Origin: Pseudevernia furfuracea
Lineage: Eukaryota; Ascomycota; Lecanoromycetes; Lecanorales; Parmeliaceae
Reading direction: 5' to 3'
Length of the DNA: 64,000 bases
NCBI GenBank assembly: GCA_022315425.1
Contig: JAIUPT010000038.1
Coordinates: 930,001 to 994,000 of the forward strand
Part shown: piece after piece, positions 12,602 through 25,064 of the stretch
Layout of the letters: every line of letters starts with the position of its first letter
Position numbering within the stretch: the first letter of the stretch is position 1
Translations under genes and position numbers: made by a program
The notes under the pieces: generated by a model
The model's database searches: none
The model's input: the letters and a program-made list of their open reading frames with translations, nothing else
Told to the model about the DNA's origin: nothing

Positions 12602-14278
12602 ATGCCGTACGATATCCTCATCGAATCCTTCAAGTGAGTTGCTCTCAATGTTTTCGTCTTTCTCCTCTCACTCTGAAACTCTTAAGTCTCCGGCTAATCT
12701 TTGAAAAAATCAAGTGATGACGAGACCGAAAGCTCTACGAGTATTCAACCTAGCCAGCGCCAAGTGAAGCCTGTAGAGCCTAGCGATGAGTGGACAAACA
12801 TAAATGAAAAACGATTTTTGCTTACGGAGGAGAATACACGTTTGATACAAGAGAGAGATAATTTGATGGAAGATCTGGAAGAGTGCAAACTGGAATTGTT
12901 CAAGCGGATGCCGCCTACTCAGATCTCTGACGACTCCTTCCAAAAGGCCTTCGAACAAATCCATGGATCGATTGATGGTTTTGTTTTTGATACCGTGGGT
13001 GACCTTGTGGGTGACGATGCGTTGTACTGCCTCTGTCAGGAGAAGCAGCGAAAGCAAAAGACACAGAGATCTCGGGATCCACTGGACAAATTTATCAAGA
13101 AGGAAGATATTAGCGCTTGGGGCACTTACGAGTGCTCCAACTTCTATATCCTATCTGTGATAATTCAGTGGGTTCTTGATGAGTTTGTCTTCAGGAAACG
13201 CTATCCACTTGGGATAACCGAGGAGCAGATCGGGATTATAGAAGAGGTAGAGAAGGGCATGTGGCATGCTAGTCAAGGTCAAAGTTAGTTAAGCACGCAC
13301 ATTATTCTGGGTCAACTGTCTGACAGAGATGTGGCAGAGCAGGATCGATTAGAAATATGGCGATCTGAGACGCTGACAGCATTGACGGCACTGCGTGGGA
13401 ATCAGTACCGCCTTGAGAGAGCTTCAAGAAACATTTGCAACGAACTGAGCGGTATCCTTTCGCCTTGGCTATTCGAGGCCGGTCCTTTCGCCAAAGTCGA
13501 AGGAAGGTTCAGGCGAGAAATTCTGGACCCAGCAATCAAATTTCATCGGGATCTCAAATCTTCCAGCCACCAATATGAGACGAAACGCATCAACGTCCCT
13601 GACAGACTTTCCCCAAAACAAATGCTTGACGAATGGGATTTGAAGGATGCCGATACATGGCAAAAAGCCAGAAGTGAGAAGGAGGTCGGAAAGGCGTTGT
13701 ATTGCCTGCATCCATCAATTGTCCGGCTTCATACTAAGGGCACATTTCCAATAGTCGTAGCGAAACCCGTTATAGTTGTGACAAGTCCAGAAAGAGAGAG
13801 AAGTTCGAATCTACGCGGCAACAAGGACAGCTCACTAAGCGGTAGGATTGCGTCGCCAGCCGCGATCGAATCCAGTCCTGTTATGGATCGAATCATGTCT
13901 TCACCCAATCAAGAGAGTTCCGCACAAGTTAAAATCGCAGACAGTCCCTCTATGTCCACTGACAGCGACTCAAACCCTGCTTCTAGGCGCAGGCGACATG
14001 ATTTCAATAAAAGAAGAGCATCGACCCAACCGATCACGAAGCAAGAGTATCTATCTGGCTCTTCTTGTCGCCGAATGTCAGTCCCTCTGGAACCTTTCAT
14101 AGGGCTTTCCAAATCTCATTTCGAGGGAGAAAGACAGCCTTCAGGAAGGCCTAGAGAAGATCAGAACGTTGAGCCATACATACGAGGTCATTATATCGAA
14201 GGAAGTCCATATACCTTGCAATCCCAGGCAGCTGCACGGCAACCATCAAGGAGAGGCAGCAGGGGATACGTCTGGTGA
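12602..14278 (+). CDS. Hypothetical protein with N-terminal coiled coil and basic Ser-rich tail
   Basis: Unrecognised protein of about 516 residues. Proposed exons are 12602-12633, 12715-13283 and 13329-14278. The first exon (MPYDILIESF) joins an acidic start, then a charged coiled-coil-like stretch (LLTEENTRLIQERDNLMEDL). A folded-looking middle follows (FQKAFEQIHGSIDGFVFD, then ILSVIIQWVLDEFVF). The C-terminal third is low-complexity, rich in Ser, Arg and Pro, and contains RRRRHDFNKRR, which could act as a nuclear localisation signal. The acceptor of intron 2 (CAGAG, 13328) was chosen to keep frame, and the donor GTTAGT is weak, so this join is less certain. The gene lies on the opposite strand from the Hsp70-like gene upstream. 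Confidence 0.6.
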
Positions 14279-15820
14279 CAAGAGCTCTCCACGTAGGTTC
14301 GCAAATGAAAATTCGCAGCGACCCATTGCTCCTTCGACAACTGGGCCAAGCACACCTTCAGTAAAACCCGGGGCCTCAATACGTTCTTGCACCGGTCATA
14401 GAACTGGTCTTCTGGGACAGTCGGACTAGGGTCCCAAGTTTTAAGCCTAGACGCCATCATTTGCCAATAAAGTATATCACTGCACATCAAGCCAATCTCG
14501 TGCAGTGTGTAGATAGCAACACAGAGCAATGTTGCGAGCATGACTTGGGCGCCACCATTCACAATAATAATACCATGTGCATTGTAATTAGTGTCAGGGC
14601 CTGAGATAGGGTGCTGAATGCTTGACTCTCGTATGAATAGGAATAAGTAGCTAAGAGGATGGAATAGCTATGAGATCCTTCTAACACCCAGTCAACCTCG
14701 AATACAACCAAGTCGGCGACTTTTCGAAACACCCCAGATCACATTCGCTGTCGTCTTTGTCCGCGTCTTCACCGGACACCCGCACCCCACCGGTGAACGT
14801 CGACGTCGCGACGGGCCTGCCGCCGTCGACTAAAAGGGCCGCGCATCCTGCACCTGCTGTTCCCTTGCGGCAGATTGGGTCGACTTTAGGAAACGTTTTT
14901 GTAACGGTGGGACACCCGTCGCCTCCGCCGTGTCGGATGTGACCGCTAGTGGAGGAGGTTGTGGTGGCAAGAATGGTGGAGGAAGCAACGGCAACGTATG
15001 GACTTACTCGTACTCTACCTACCTTACTTGAAACGTCTTAGCGTGCTGCATTATTTGGACCGCCTTTTTCTTCGAATTGGGTGAGAAATTAGGTAGGGAA
15101 TTATCAAAGGGCGGTGGTACAAAACATCACGCTAATTATTAGCGGCGCAGTGTGCTTGCCAAATTTTTGGATTTCCTCTTTGCTCTGAGTTTGCTCTAAC
15201 GCTTCCGGTGATCGCTAATACTACGATCAAGTGTCCCAGCTCTATGGTTGCTTTTTCTCGCTAGGTATATACCGGTAGTACTGACAATCTACCTTCCTTT
15301 TTGAGCCAGTTGCTAGTCTTGTTTTCGCTTCTGCATCGTGCATGTCGTTCAATTCGCATTTCGAAGATGTTCGAGGCCTTGAAAGTGGGGTCGAACTTTG
15401 GATTTTGCCCCGCATCGTCTATGTAAAAGGTAATTCCCATCCTTAACTTCATCACCATCGTTGTGTAAAGACGAAATGTGTGCAATCGGTCCGCTGCTTA
15501 TGCGTCCGGCCATGGATCTGAAAGCAGCAGCCTAGGGGGTAGGCACAAAGCTGTCAGGAAGGCTCCCTTCCTAACCCTTACCATCAATCGGCCCTTCAAG
15601 CCGCTTCAGCAACTCTGGTGCTGCCTCTTACGACACAAGGCATCTGCGCAAGATGCGGAGAAGATGCGGGGAAGCAAAGATCTTATGCAATGCAAGATAA
15701 TAGGGCGATGACGCTGGGCTTTGAATCTCATTCTCATTCTCATTCTCACCCTGATTCTCAACTACCATAGGTGCCCTTGACACCTTGTCAAGTGATCGAC
15801 TTCAATATTCATTATACAAG
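14279..15820. other. Long intergenic region upstream of invertase
   Basis: No supported gene. A 123-codon minus ORF (14191-14562) overlaps the 3' end of the previous gene and has no known motif. A GC-rich patch lies at 14,750-14,940. A (TCATTC)n-like microsatellite lies at about 15,725-15,750, just upstream of the invertase start. Confidence 0.35.
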
Positions 15821-17745
15821 ATGTATCTCTCTTCTCTCATACTGCTCATCTCCTTTGCGCACTATGCTCGAGCTCAGAGTTCATCGTCTACTTACGTTGA
15901 GCCTACCGTGCCCACCGGTACACCCATACCAGGAGATTACAATGGCGCTCTGCGGCCACAGATTCATTACAGTCCGCCAATTGATTTCATGGTAAGTCGG
16001 TGCGGGCCCAAGTCTGAGTCAAGTCTAAGTTTAAGCTTCCAAAGACTCTTTCCTGCTGTGGGCAGGAGGATTGGCGTCTTCAAATCCAAATTAGCAAATC
16101 TTCTGACAGAGCGATAGAACGATCCTAATGGCATGTTCCTGGACGCAAATGGCACCTACCACCTGTACTATCAGTGTAAGCGCCGTCCCCCAATACGCTG
16201 GTGGGACCAGCGCTGACTTGATCTTTAGATAACCCTACGGACATTGTAGCCGGCAACCAACATTGGGGTCATGCTACTTCTCGAGATTTGTACACCTGGG
16301 AGAACCAGAAGATCGCCATATATCCAGGCGCTGAAGGCGAAGGTATCTTCTCCGGCTCTGCCGTAGTCGATGTGAACAATACGAGCGGTTTCTTTCCAAA
16401 TCAGACCAATGGCGTTGTCGCTATGTACACCTTGAACACGGCGCAGGAAGAGGTGCAGGATATTGCCTACTCCACAGATGGCGGCTATACATTCACCAAG
16501 TACGCCAGTAATCCCGTCATCTCGATCAACAGTACCCAATTCCGAGATCCAAAAGTGCTTTGGTATGCACCCACGAAGTCATGGGTTGCAGTGATTTCAT
16601 ACGCTCGAGACTTTGTCATCGGCATTTTTATATCGCCAAACCTCATCAACTGGACGCACGCGTCCAATTTCAGTCATGCTGGGCTCTTGGGACTTCAGTA
16701 TGAGTGCCCAAACCTCGTCTCCCTGCCAATGCTAAAAAACGCTTCTCTTGCTGAGCCACTGGATCGTTCGAACTTTGCTTCAACAGATGAAATGTACATA
16801 CTGCAAATCAGCATAAACCCAGGAGCTCCTCAGGGTGGATCCACATCCCAATACTTCCCCGGCAGATTCAATGGCACCCATTTCACCACTGTAGATGCAG
16901 CCACCCGGCTCACAGACTTTGGCAAAGACAACTACGCTGGCCAATTCTTTTACAATATTCCCCCAACGTCACCCCAGATCAGCATCGCTTGGGCTAGCAA
17001 CTGGGAGTACGCCCAACTCGTTCCCACCGGGCCTCTCGAGAATTTCCGCTCTTTCATGACCGTTCCGCGCTTGAACGTGCTCGCAAATACGACCCTTTCA
17101 GAATATACCCTCCTCTCCTACCCCTACGACTACTCCTCCCTCTATACAACCCCAACCTCGATAGCTAATTCATCCACCCTCGTCAACACCTCAATCCTCT
17201 ACGACTACTCAACCACTATTCCTAGCGGTGCTCTCTCCTTCTCCATAAACATCACTTCCATCCCCGTCGCCAACACAACCGGCACCGCGAATTTCACCTT
17301 CCTGTCCTCCGTAACAGGCGAGTACGTTCGCGGTGGTGTGTTTCTCAACGGCGGCAACGGAGGCGACACGCCGTTTTGGTTGGACAGAAGCCATACCTAT
17401 GGGTTTTCAAACCCCTTTTTCACAGGGCAATTCAGCACGAGTTTGTGGCGAGATCCTACTACGCAAGACTTTAGATTGCTAGGAGTGTTGGATAGGAGTA
17501 TCCTGGAGGTTTTTATTGGTAATGGGGAACGGGCGGGGACGATGACGTTCTTTCCAGAGGGTGTGCTGGACACGGTTATTTTGGGGACTAGCGATTTGAA
17601 TCCTGGGGTCCAGGTTAGTGCGGAATTGTATGGATTGCGGAGTACGTGGGCTGGAGAGGAGAGCGGAAATGCTACGATGACTAAAAGGGATTCGTCGGAG
17701 CAGGTTGTGAGGAGGGACAATCTAGGGCATTTGGTCCAAACGTGA
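15821..17745 (+). CDS. Secreted beta-fructofuranosidase (invertase), glycoside hydrolase family 32
   Basis: Extracellular enzyme expected to hydrolyse sucrose or related fructosides. Exons 15821-15991, 16118-16175 and 16229-17745 give 581 residues. A signal peptide (MYLSSLILLISFAHYARAQ) opens the protein. The first two joins rebuild the GH32 nucleophile motif MNDPNG (Asp about 59). FRDPKVLW (Asp about 183) and YECPNL (acid/base Glu about 235) supply the other two catalytic signatures. Many NxS/T sequons and a C-terminal beta-sandwich fit a secreted GH32. The extreme tail carries KR and RR dibasic sites, possible Kex2-type cleavage points. I cannot distinguish invertase from inulinase by sight. 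Confidence 0.92.
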
Positions 17746-18880
17746 TAGGACCAGCTTGTAAGATCATCATGAACTTGGATCTTGGTCTTGTTGGTTGACT
17801 TGAGTTCTCTGGTGCCTGCAACCCAAATACGTAAATAGTCTAGACAGCACAAAAGCGATGTATGGAAGAATTCAAAAAACATATTCGCCGTCAAAGCTTC
17901 AAAAGCAAATGATCCGTTCGTGCTACAAGCCTGCCCTGCCTTCTCCTCAGCACCAGCAAGCTATCTCACTAACGCTAGAGGAAACTTTGATTCAGCTTCA
18001 GCTCTCATGCCAGGGATCTCTACCTATACAGCGCAGTCAGCATATCCGCGATTCCTCCTGCAAATGTAGGTAGCGACGAGAGTGCTTAAGGAAGCGCGAG
18101 CGAGGTATCAGAAGTCCGTTAAGATCATCGAGCCGGTAAAGGCTCTGACATAAGAGGTACCAGAAATATTGTGTAATTTGGAATTATCATCATGTAATTG
18201 CTCGAAGGAAGGTGTACTTTCAAAGGAGGTCTTAACGTACCTGTAACGGTTACTTAATGGAAAGGTTCGCTGCTGCTAGAGGTGAGCTTAGTTTCAATGA
18301 CTCTGGAAGTCCAGAAGACTATTGAGCTGCAAAAAATTGTTGGAGTGCAACCGGAAAAGGTGACACGAATTTCGAAGCGAGGAATTGAACTGCTAGCCTC
18401 ACGCGAGGGAATCCAGGAAACCAGGGGCTTCTTGAGTATTGGCGATGAATAACAGCGGTATTCCGAAAGGACAAGCTATGATGGTTGCAACCTGTACGGC
18501 TCTTGGGGTTTCGCTCTTGGGGTTTCAAAAGAGCTTTTTGGACGGGGATCAAATATCAGCTCGTAGAGTAGGACGTTAACGTTGAGCTGAAATTTTGAGC
18601 ATCAAAGGAAATCAGCTGCAGCTGATGCTCTGCCTCAGGTAGATGAGATAGCAAAGCTAAAGCATAGAGTCGCTGACGACATTGTGTCAGATATAGAAAC
18701 GATGCCTGGATGGTTTAAATATTTGAAGCTTGAAGACAAGGGAGTTGCAAAGATTTCCTTTGCAAAAATAACCCCGGTCAAGACCCGCACTCGCTAAAAC
18801 CCACTAGCGGAATGCTTGGCGCCCACCACCAAACCTCAACTCTCTAATCCTCAATCAACGATAAACGACAAATCGCAATC
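17746..18880. other. Intergenic region between invertase and RPS13
   Basis: About 1.1 kb with only short ORFs and no recognisable motif. The last part before 18881 (CTCTAATCCTCAATCAACG) is the likely leader of the ribosomal protein gene. Confidence 0.4.
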
Positions 18881-19721
18881 ATGGGTCGCCTCCACAGCAA
18901 CGGCAAAGGCATATCAGCCAGCGCGATACCATATTCCCGTACACCTGTAAGATAGACTGTTGCATTGCTTTGCAGCAGTACTGATGAGTCGTAGCCCGTA
19001 TGGTTGAAGGTTACCCCCGAACAGGTGGTCGATCAGATCTGCAAGCTCGCGAAGAAGGGAGCGACGCCGAGTCAGATTGGTAATTAAATCATTTGGTTTT
19101 AGAGGACATCTTTAACAAGTAAATAATATAGGTGTTGTGCTCAGGGATTCGCACGGCGTCGCGCAAGTCAAGGTCGTCACTGGTGAGTTTGATATCAATC
19201 CTGATATTTCAGGGGGATGGATGTGACTCGGTTGGAGAGGTTTAGTGAAGGCTTTGAGTGCTAATATAATGTGTTGGTGTAGGTAATAAGATTCTGCGGA
19301 TTCTCAAGTCGAATGGTACGGTATACCCATGTTGAAAGAGCTACGGGCTTGTTCCTATAGCGATCCTACACGACATTGCCTCTGCTTGGTCTCTGACTGA
19401 CGGAGTGATTTCTACATGACAGGCCTTGCACCAGAAATTCCAGAGGACCTGTACATGTTGATCAAGAAGGTAGCATCAACCTCACTCTATCCCATTCCCT
19501 TTCACCTCCTCTGTCAAGGGAGGGAAATTCGCGCTAACAGATGTTAGGCCGTCGCCGTCCGCAAGCATCTCGAGCGCAATCGCAAAGACAAGGACTCTAA
19601 ATTCCGCCTTATTCTCATCGAATCCCGAATCCACCGCCTCTCGAGATACTACAAATCTGTTGGCGTTCTACCGCCTACCTGGAGATATGAGAGTGCGACT
19701 GCGAGCACGATGGTGGCTTAG
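18881..19721 (+). CDS. RPS13: 40S ribosomal protein S13 (uS15)
   Basis: Structural protein of the small ribosomal subunit. Six exons (18881-18946, 18995-19079, 19132-19182, 19283-19315, 19423-19469, 19548-19721) encode exactly 151 residues, the standard eukaryotic length. The start MGRLHSNGKGISASAIPYSR, GATPSQIGVVLRDSHGV, HLERNRKDKDSKFRLILIES and YYKSVGVLPPTWRYES are all diagnostic. The gene is split into so many short exons (33-174 bp) that no single long ORF marks it. Introns of 48-107 bp were checked for C/D-box snoRNAs and none was convincing. Confidence 0.96.
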
Positions 19722-20003
19722 GTTGGGGCAAAAGCGATGCTGGAGTGTGGTGGAGCGTTGAGAGGGAGACGTGTTGTTGATGGGAGGCATGAAGAGATTG
19801 AGCAAGGACTTGCTGCAGAATTTCAACACTAGTGTTGCTAGATACAGCAAAATACAAAGATCTTGCAACCCAAACCTATATGAACAGGACTTTGGGTACT
19901 GTTTTCGTATGCTTCGCCGCAACTACGGGGACACAAGGGTGGGTATATAATCGCCCGAAAACCCAAAACTCCATCGCTATGCATATGGAATACGCCCCCG
20001 TCG

Positions 20004-20636
20004 TCAAGTAGTACTCTCCTGCTTGACCCCTTCCAAATCCTTACTCCTCTGCAGCAAAAATTCCCCTAGAACTTGTAGAGGGTTCTCAGGTCTAGGAACA
20101 TGATACCATTAGCTCTTCTTCTCTTACAATCATTCCTTCAATCCACGCCTCTGGTAAACATACTGATCAGCAGCCAACCTCTTCATCCCCTCCAACAGCA
20201 CCCCCGTAACCTTCTCATTCAAATACCGCCTGGCCGGCGCCCCATGACTTGCCGCTTTGGAAGGCATTGGCGGCGCAACCTCTGCCGCAGCCGTGCCATT
20301 GACGTGTCGGGTGGGTGTTGCGGTGCGTTGTCCAGCCGGAATGGGGGTGGGTGGTATAGGAGCGTAGTTCGTTTGGGGGAGTGGGGGCTTGAATATCGAA
20401 TTGATGGATTAGCGAATGATTGAAGCGAGACGGGGTAAGAGAGGAGGGAAATTGGGGCGTACAGCAGCTGCTTCCGACATTTCGGTGTCGAGGTTGGGTT
20501 GGGGCGGGGCGTAGTTGGGGGGGAGCATTGGTTCTGGGGTAGGAAGGTCGGGCATTGAGTGGATGTTGTCGATTGGGGGGATTGGTGTGGATGCGTCAGG
20601 GACATCTTGCGGGGGGTCAGTGATTTCTTCAGCCAT
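20004..20636 (-). CDS. COMPASS histone H3K4 methyltransferase subunit Sdc1 (DPY-30)
   Basis: Small nuclear subunit that dimerises and docks on the Ash2/Bre2 subunit of the Set1 complex. Exons 20636-20463, 20387-20164 and 20091-20004 give 161 residues. The N-terminal two thirds is Pro-rich and disordered. The C-terminal DPY-30 motif is split by the second intron: ARRYLNEKVTGVLLEGMKRL, then after the splice PENPLQVLGEFLLQRSKDL. That is the classic two-helix dimerisation motif. All phases agree (174+224+88 nt). The second intron is 72 bp. Frame and family match make this firm although no single ORF covers it. Confidence 0.9.
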
Positions 20637-20890
20637 TCTTTTGGTTGCAATTGGGACAATTCAGGAGTACTCTGGTGACAAAGGTGTTGACTTGACAAAG
20701 TTCAAGACAATTCACTTCGGAGAATTGCTAGCGCGTCTCGGGGTGAAGTTGCCTCTGCCTCACGCGACGTGCCTGTCGATCATTCGAGATGCATGATGCT
20801 CTGACACTAATTATCTACTTTATATTGGTCCTTTGATGATGCTGCTGTCAAGCGTAGGAAACATCGCATTCATATAATACTTTGATCAAT

Positions 20891-23558
20891 ATGGCGTTGC
20901 AGGCACGGAGTCCTGCATCTCATAACCAGATACTTGGGCATCGAGTTCGACATTCCCCATCTACCAACTACGACGACGACTTCGAGACGCCGACCGCAAA
21001 GCGGCTCAAGAGACTCGATAGCACAGATAGCTCTCTATCTCGGAGAGAAGATTCAGACCTTGAGAATGAAGGCAGGACAACTGCGATTCTAAGGACCCCT
21101 GTTCGACCATCTCAAGAGATCCCAGATTCGGAAGCAGAGTCGGATGAGGACGACAATGTTTCCCGAGATGGAAATCAAAAAACAGAGCTCGAAAGCGCCC
21201 TCCCTCCGGTCAAAATTGACACGGAGGCAATCGCTGAATATGAAGCAACAAGAGCTGCTGAAGCGCAAAGCCTCGACCTAAATGGGCGTCTGGGCCAACG
21301 GAAATGGGTTCCTGGAAAGAGCTCTATTTACGTGGATGCCTTCAACTTGGCTTTGGAAACCGTGCTAGAGGACGAGTCACATCTGTTCGATGAAGCTGAG
21401 ATGGCCGTGTTTGAGCAGTGGAGGGACATGAGCTACGAGGGGCAGTATTTGTAGGTAAGACCTCCATCTAGGAAGCCTCTTGGCGAGACTTGACGTTTTC
21501 GGCAGATATGTGAGACTATTCCTCCGTAAGACGGCAGCATGGCATAGGATCAATCGATTGAGATACTATGGTGACATTGCAGATCTACCAGCTGCTGTCA
21601 AAGATCTATTGGAACCACGCTCGCTCCCTGCAGTGAAGAAACCCATCCAGGTCAATCCTGGCGAGGCTGAACCTCCTAAAGATACCGTATTGCGGGACAC
21701 CTTCACCTTTGCAGACGGATCTGGCGGTCACATTGACACTCTGGAAGAGGCATCATCCCTTTTAAAGCTAGATGAGCTCAAAGCTGTTGCAAAGGAAGCG
21801 AGGGTCCAAGGCAAAAACAAAGGCGAGCTGCTGAAGGCACTGAGGAAAACGAGTCAGGGTCAAGGCGGCCTCGGATGGGCCGTTTTGAAGAGATCTGAGA
21901 CGGAGGAGTCTGTCAATTCAGAAAGAGGTATTCTGGCAGATGAAGAGTGTTTAGAGGAGAAAGAAAATCTCGATGGTACCAATGTCAATAGGGATTCCCA
22001 TTTTGTGCGAAAGATTTTAGCAAGCACGGGGCCTTGTATACGTCTCTCAGCACCAGCCTTGAAGCTATTCGAAAGGGTCCACCTTGTGTTCTATCGCTCG
22101 ACAGAGTGGACCGAGAAGTCCCTCACTACTATCATACTTGCTCGGATATCAAGGCGCAATTTTCCGGAGTACATTGTCTCAAGATCGACAAACATCTTTT
22201 CTTCCAGATCTGACTTGCTGGAGTTCGAAGCTTCTATTCGTACACAATGTAACATTGACTTCATCCTTGAGTTCAACGGTACTGTAAGAACGAATGGCCT
22301 GCAGAAGGTCAAAGATGTATTCGAAGAGGTTTACCCGCGCTGGCGAGTCATTCTCCAGGAAGAGCAGCGGAAAGAAGATCGCATCTATGAGAGTGGAGAA
22401 GGTGCATATCTTCGCCGCTTTTCGCCCGCATGGGTGTACACTAGAATCGTCCACAAAGGCACCTATGTCTTGGGACGATTCAAAGAACACGAACGAGAGC
22501 ACCAAATGTTGACCGAGCTGCTCGATCAGCAATTATTCCATGCGGCAAGACGAGGAGCTTGGTATCAGCGGAAAGCCTTGTTGGAGGAGCACTACATGTG
22601 GGCCCTGAAGCCTGATGAAGGGCGTTCCGAAGATGCTCAAAAGAAGCATTGGAAGAAGATTGCCCTCCAGACGTGTGAGGATGGTCTCCAAGACAGGGAG
22701 TGCCATCTAATCTATCACTACGACCTGCAGAAGCGGGTCATGAAATTGGAAAAGGCATTGAAAATGGTGAAACGAGAGCAGCATGACTTTGGGCACGTTC
22801 GTTTGGGAAAGCCAGTGGAGAGATTCGTCGAAGGAATCAGGATTGAGAAGGAACGTACACCGAGTCGGACTGGCACGCGAAGGGACAGCGATGCGGGTTC
22901 TCGAAGAGGCGGTAAGACCATCTGGGTTGACGAACGAGAGGGTGGCGGCGAGTGCAGCGTGGAAGCTATGTGCTTGAGTTGGTATCGAGACCAAGGCTGG
23001 AAGGGCTACCACTCAGAAGGAGGCATCGTTCGAACTCTTTTCGGCTACCTCTTCTACGACGTGCTCTTCACTTACATCCCTAACGTCTTCCAAACGCCTT
23101 ATCAAACCTGCCCCCTCGATCTCCACACAGACGCCTTCTATCCATCTCGAGTTTCAGAGATCAACCATCGCCTCGTCGAAATCGCAAACGGCGAATCCTC
23201 AGGATTGCTTCAGGAAGTCTACGACCGCGAATACGAGAAACAGACCTGCGTTGTCGGGATCGACTGGTCCTACGAATTCGATGACTTACTCGAGATCGTC
23301 AAATGCTTTCAAGGAGAGGCTTTAGCCACTATCTGCAAAGTCATGGCGCAGGAGTTTCAGCAACGAGGAGGTGGTATTCCGGATTTGTTCCTTTGGCATC
23401 CAGAGAATGGCGAAGTGATGTTTTCGGAGGTGAAGAGCGAGAATGATCGCTTGAGTGATACGCAGAGGTTGTGGATTCATGTTTTGACTGGAGCGGGCAT
23501 TAAGGTCGAGCTTTGCAATGCTGTTGCTAAAGAGGTTAGAACGCAACGCCGATGCTAG
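20891..23558 (+). CDS. FAN1: FAN1-type structure-specific nuclease (VRR-NUC domain)
   Basis: DNA repair nuclease acting on interstrand crosslinks and flap structures in the nucleus. Exons 20891-21450 and 21506-23558 give 870 residues; the intron (55 bp) joins EGQYL to YVRLFLRKTAAWHRINRL. The C-terminal VRR-NUC domain is intact, with GGGIPDLFLW (Asp about 813) and SEVKSENDRLSDTQ (Glu about 828, Lys about 830) as the PD-(D/E)XK active site. A SAP-like stretch (LDELKAVAKEARVQGKNKGE) lies in the first third. I see no UBZ zinc finger at the N-terminus, which is instead acidic and disordered. The start ATG follows GATCAAT at 20885. Confidence 0.92.
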
Positions 23559-23930
23559 GACTAAGAATCAATCGTTTACTTTGCTTTCGCAACAATTTAA
23601 CAGCGATTGCATTTTGGGTCACAGACCTGGGAGGCGCCAGTAATCTCGCTCTCAGTCAATGCTTGTATATCTCGTGTTTTCAAGAGTGTTCCGGAATGGG
23701 TAGTGGTATCAACGAAAAGCTGAGCCCTTTTCAACTTCACTCATGCATGGGTCGTAAGTCTAGAATGGAACAAGTAGCGGATACAATCATCCTACAGACT
23801 CATGCCACACCGCCGTTGACAGCCTCGTTATCAATTTCTTGCCGCCATGGCACTTTACGAATTACCGTTCGATATTGCAGCGTCTTCTATATCTTTATAT
23901 GTCCTCGTCCTCATGCACGCTTTTTCCTAA

Positions 23931-24148
23931 TGAATGACCTAAATCAACTGGACCACTTTCACTTTTCTATTCTTCGCTCCTTCACCATTCTTTTCAGGGT
24001 AAGAATCTTCGTTTCACCAAACGCTTTTTCCATCTTTTTGTTCCTCCTCTGCATCACCTCACTCACTATACTCATTGTAGTCATTCGGCTGGTAAGGCCC
24101 GAGTACATTGCGGAAGATCCCCTCGAGGAAATCCACGGATGCTCGTGA
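23931..24148 (+). CDS. Hypothetical small membrane peptide
   Basis: A 72-residue ORF beginning MNDLNQLDHFHFSILRS, with a strong hydrophobic helix (FSIFLFLLCITSLTILIVV) and a short acidic tail. Another ATG at 23848 opens a second hydrophobic 27-codon ORF, and an acceptor-like TTTTCAGG sits at about 23998. A different spliced product is therefore possible. No family is recognised. Confidence 0.25.
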
Positions 24149-25064
24149 GGATGTATAAGCACTATGGCTCTTGGGTCAGGGGGCGGATCGAATGTTGTCA
24201 ACATTGCCCGGATATCGAATCAGCATGCCTAGGCCCGGATGTGTGATGGAAGCGTCGGAAGGTTAGTGTTGGGTCGGGTGTTGTAGGATGCAGCTTACAG
24301 AGCTGGGTGAGTTGAATGGGCGAGAAGTTTCTGTCTTGTTGATATGGTTTACGGAAGAAAGTGGGGAGACTGTGTGGTAGAGGACATGTTCGGCGACGTG
24401 GTCGATGGACTCAATACAGGTCCACAGTGCGGAAAATAGCTGGCAGGGTTCAGGAGTGTAATGGAGTGGGCGGAGGTTGGGCAGGTGTGCGGCACTGGGT
24501 TAGGAAAATCATGAGTGCAGGCTTGGAAGTACCATCGTATGTCTTGTTCGCTGAGCAGGCAAACTCGCAAGCTTTCTTCTATCTTACTGCAGTTCTTCGT
24601 ACTACTAACAGTACCTTGGCGGATTACTATCATATGCTGCGCAGGTACCCTTGGGATCCCCGAAGTGCAGACGCTCGATTGCCACCACCATGGCCTCAAC
24701 TTCATTTTCTTCTCCATAGCCACAGTCAAGCTGATGACTTTGATGAAAAAAAGTGGAGGCAGAGCCTCAGGGCCAGCGGGTGGCAGTGTGAATGAGCCTA
24801 GAGGTGAAAGAAAGGAGAAACGGTCAGCAGTATCTACCCATCCATCGACGGTGACTGACAATGCCCGGTATGATGGCAATACCGTAAAAATAGATAAATC
24901 ATTACTGTCATTCCAGCACCTTCCACCACGACAAAGGAAAGAAATTACCCTCACAAAAAAACTGTCCCCGCCAAAGAAAAGAATTGTTTTGTATGTTTGT
25001 GCCATTTGGGCTCTTTGAATTTTTTTGGTGTTTTTGTATTTCAGTGGAAGCAAGGAAAAAATAC
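24149..25064. other. Intergenic region with non-coding-looking ORFs
   Basis: Overlapping ORFs on both strands (a 239-codon minus frame and 144- and 167-codon plus frames) contradict each other and show no motifs. The long minus frame lacks an ATG at its 5' end. No RNA gene or repeat was seen. Confidence 0.35.

Noticed and set aside
14191..14562. A 123-codon minus ORF with a hydrophobic start
   Set aside because: It overlaps the 3' end of the better supported plus-strand gene and lacks an ATG context or family match.
18947..19547. Intronic snoRNA in RPS13 (as in animals)
   Set aside because: The TGATGA in intron 1 is at the branch-point position, and no introns show paired C and D boxes with a terminal stem.
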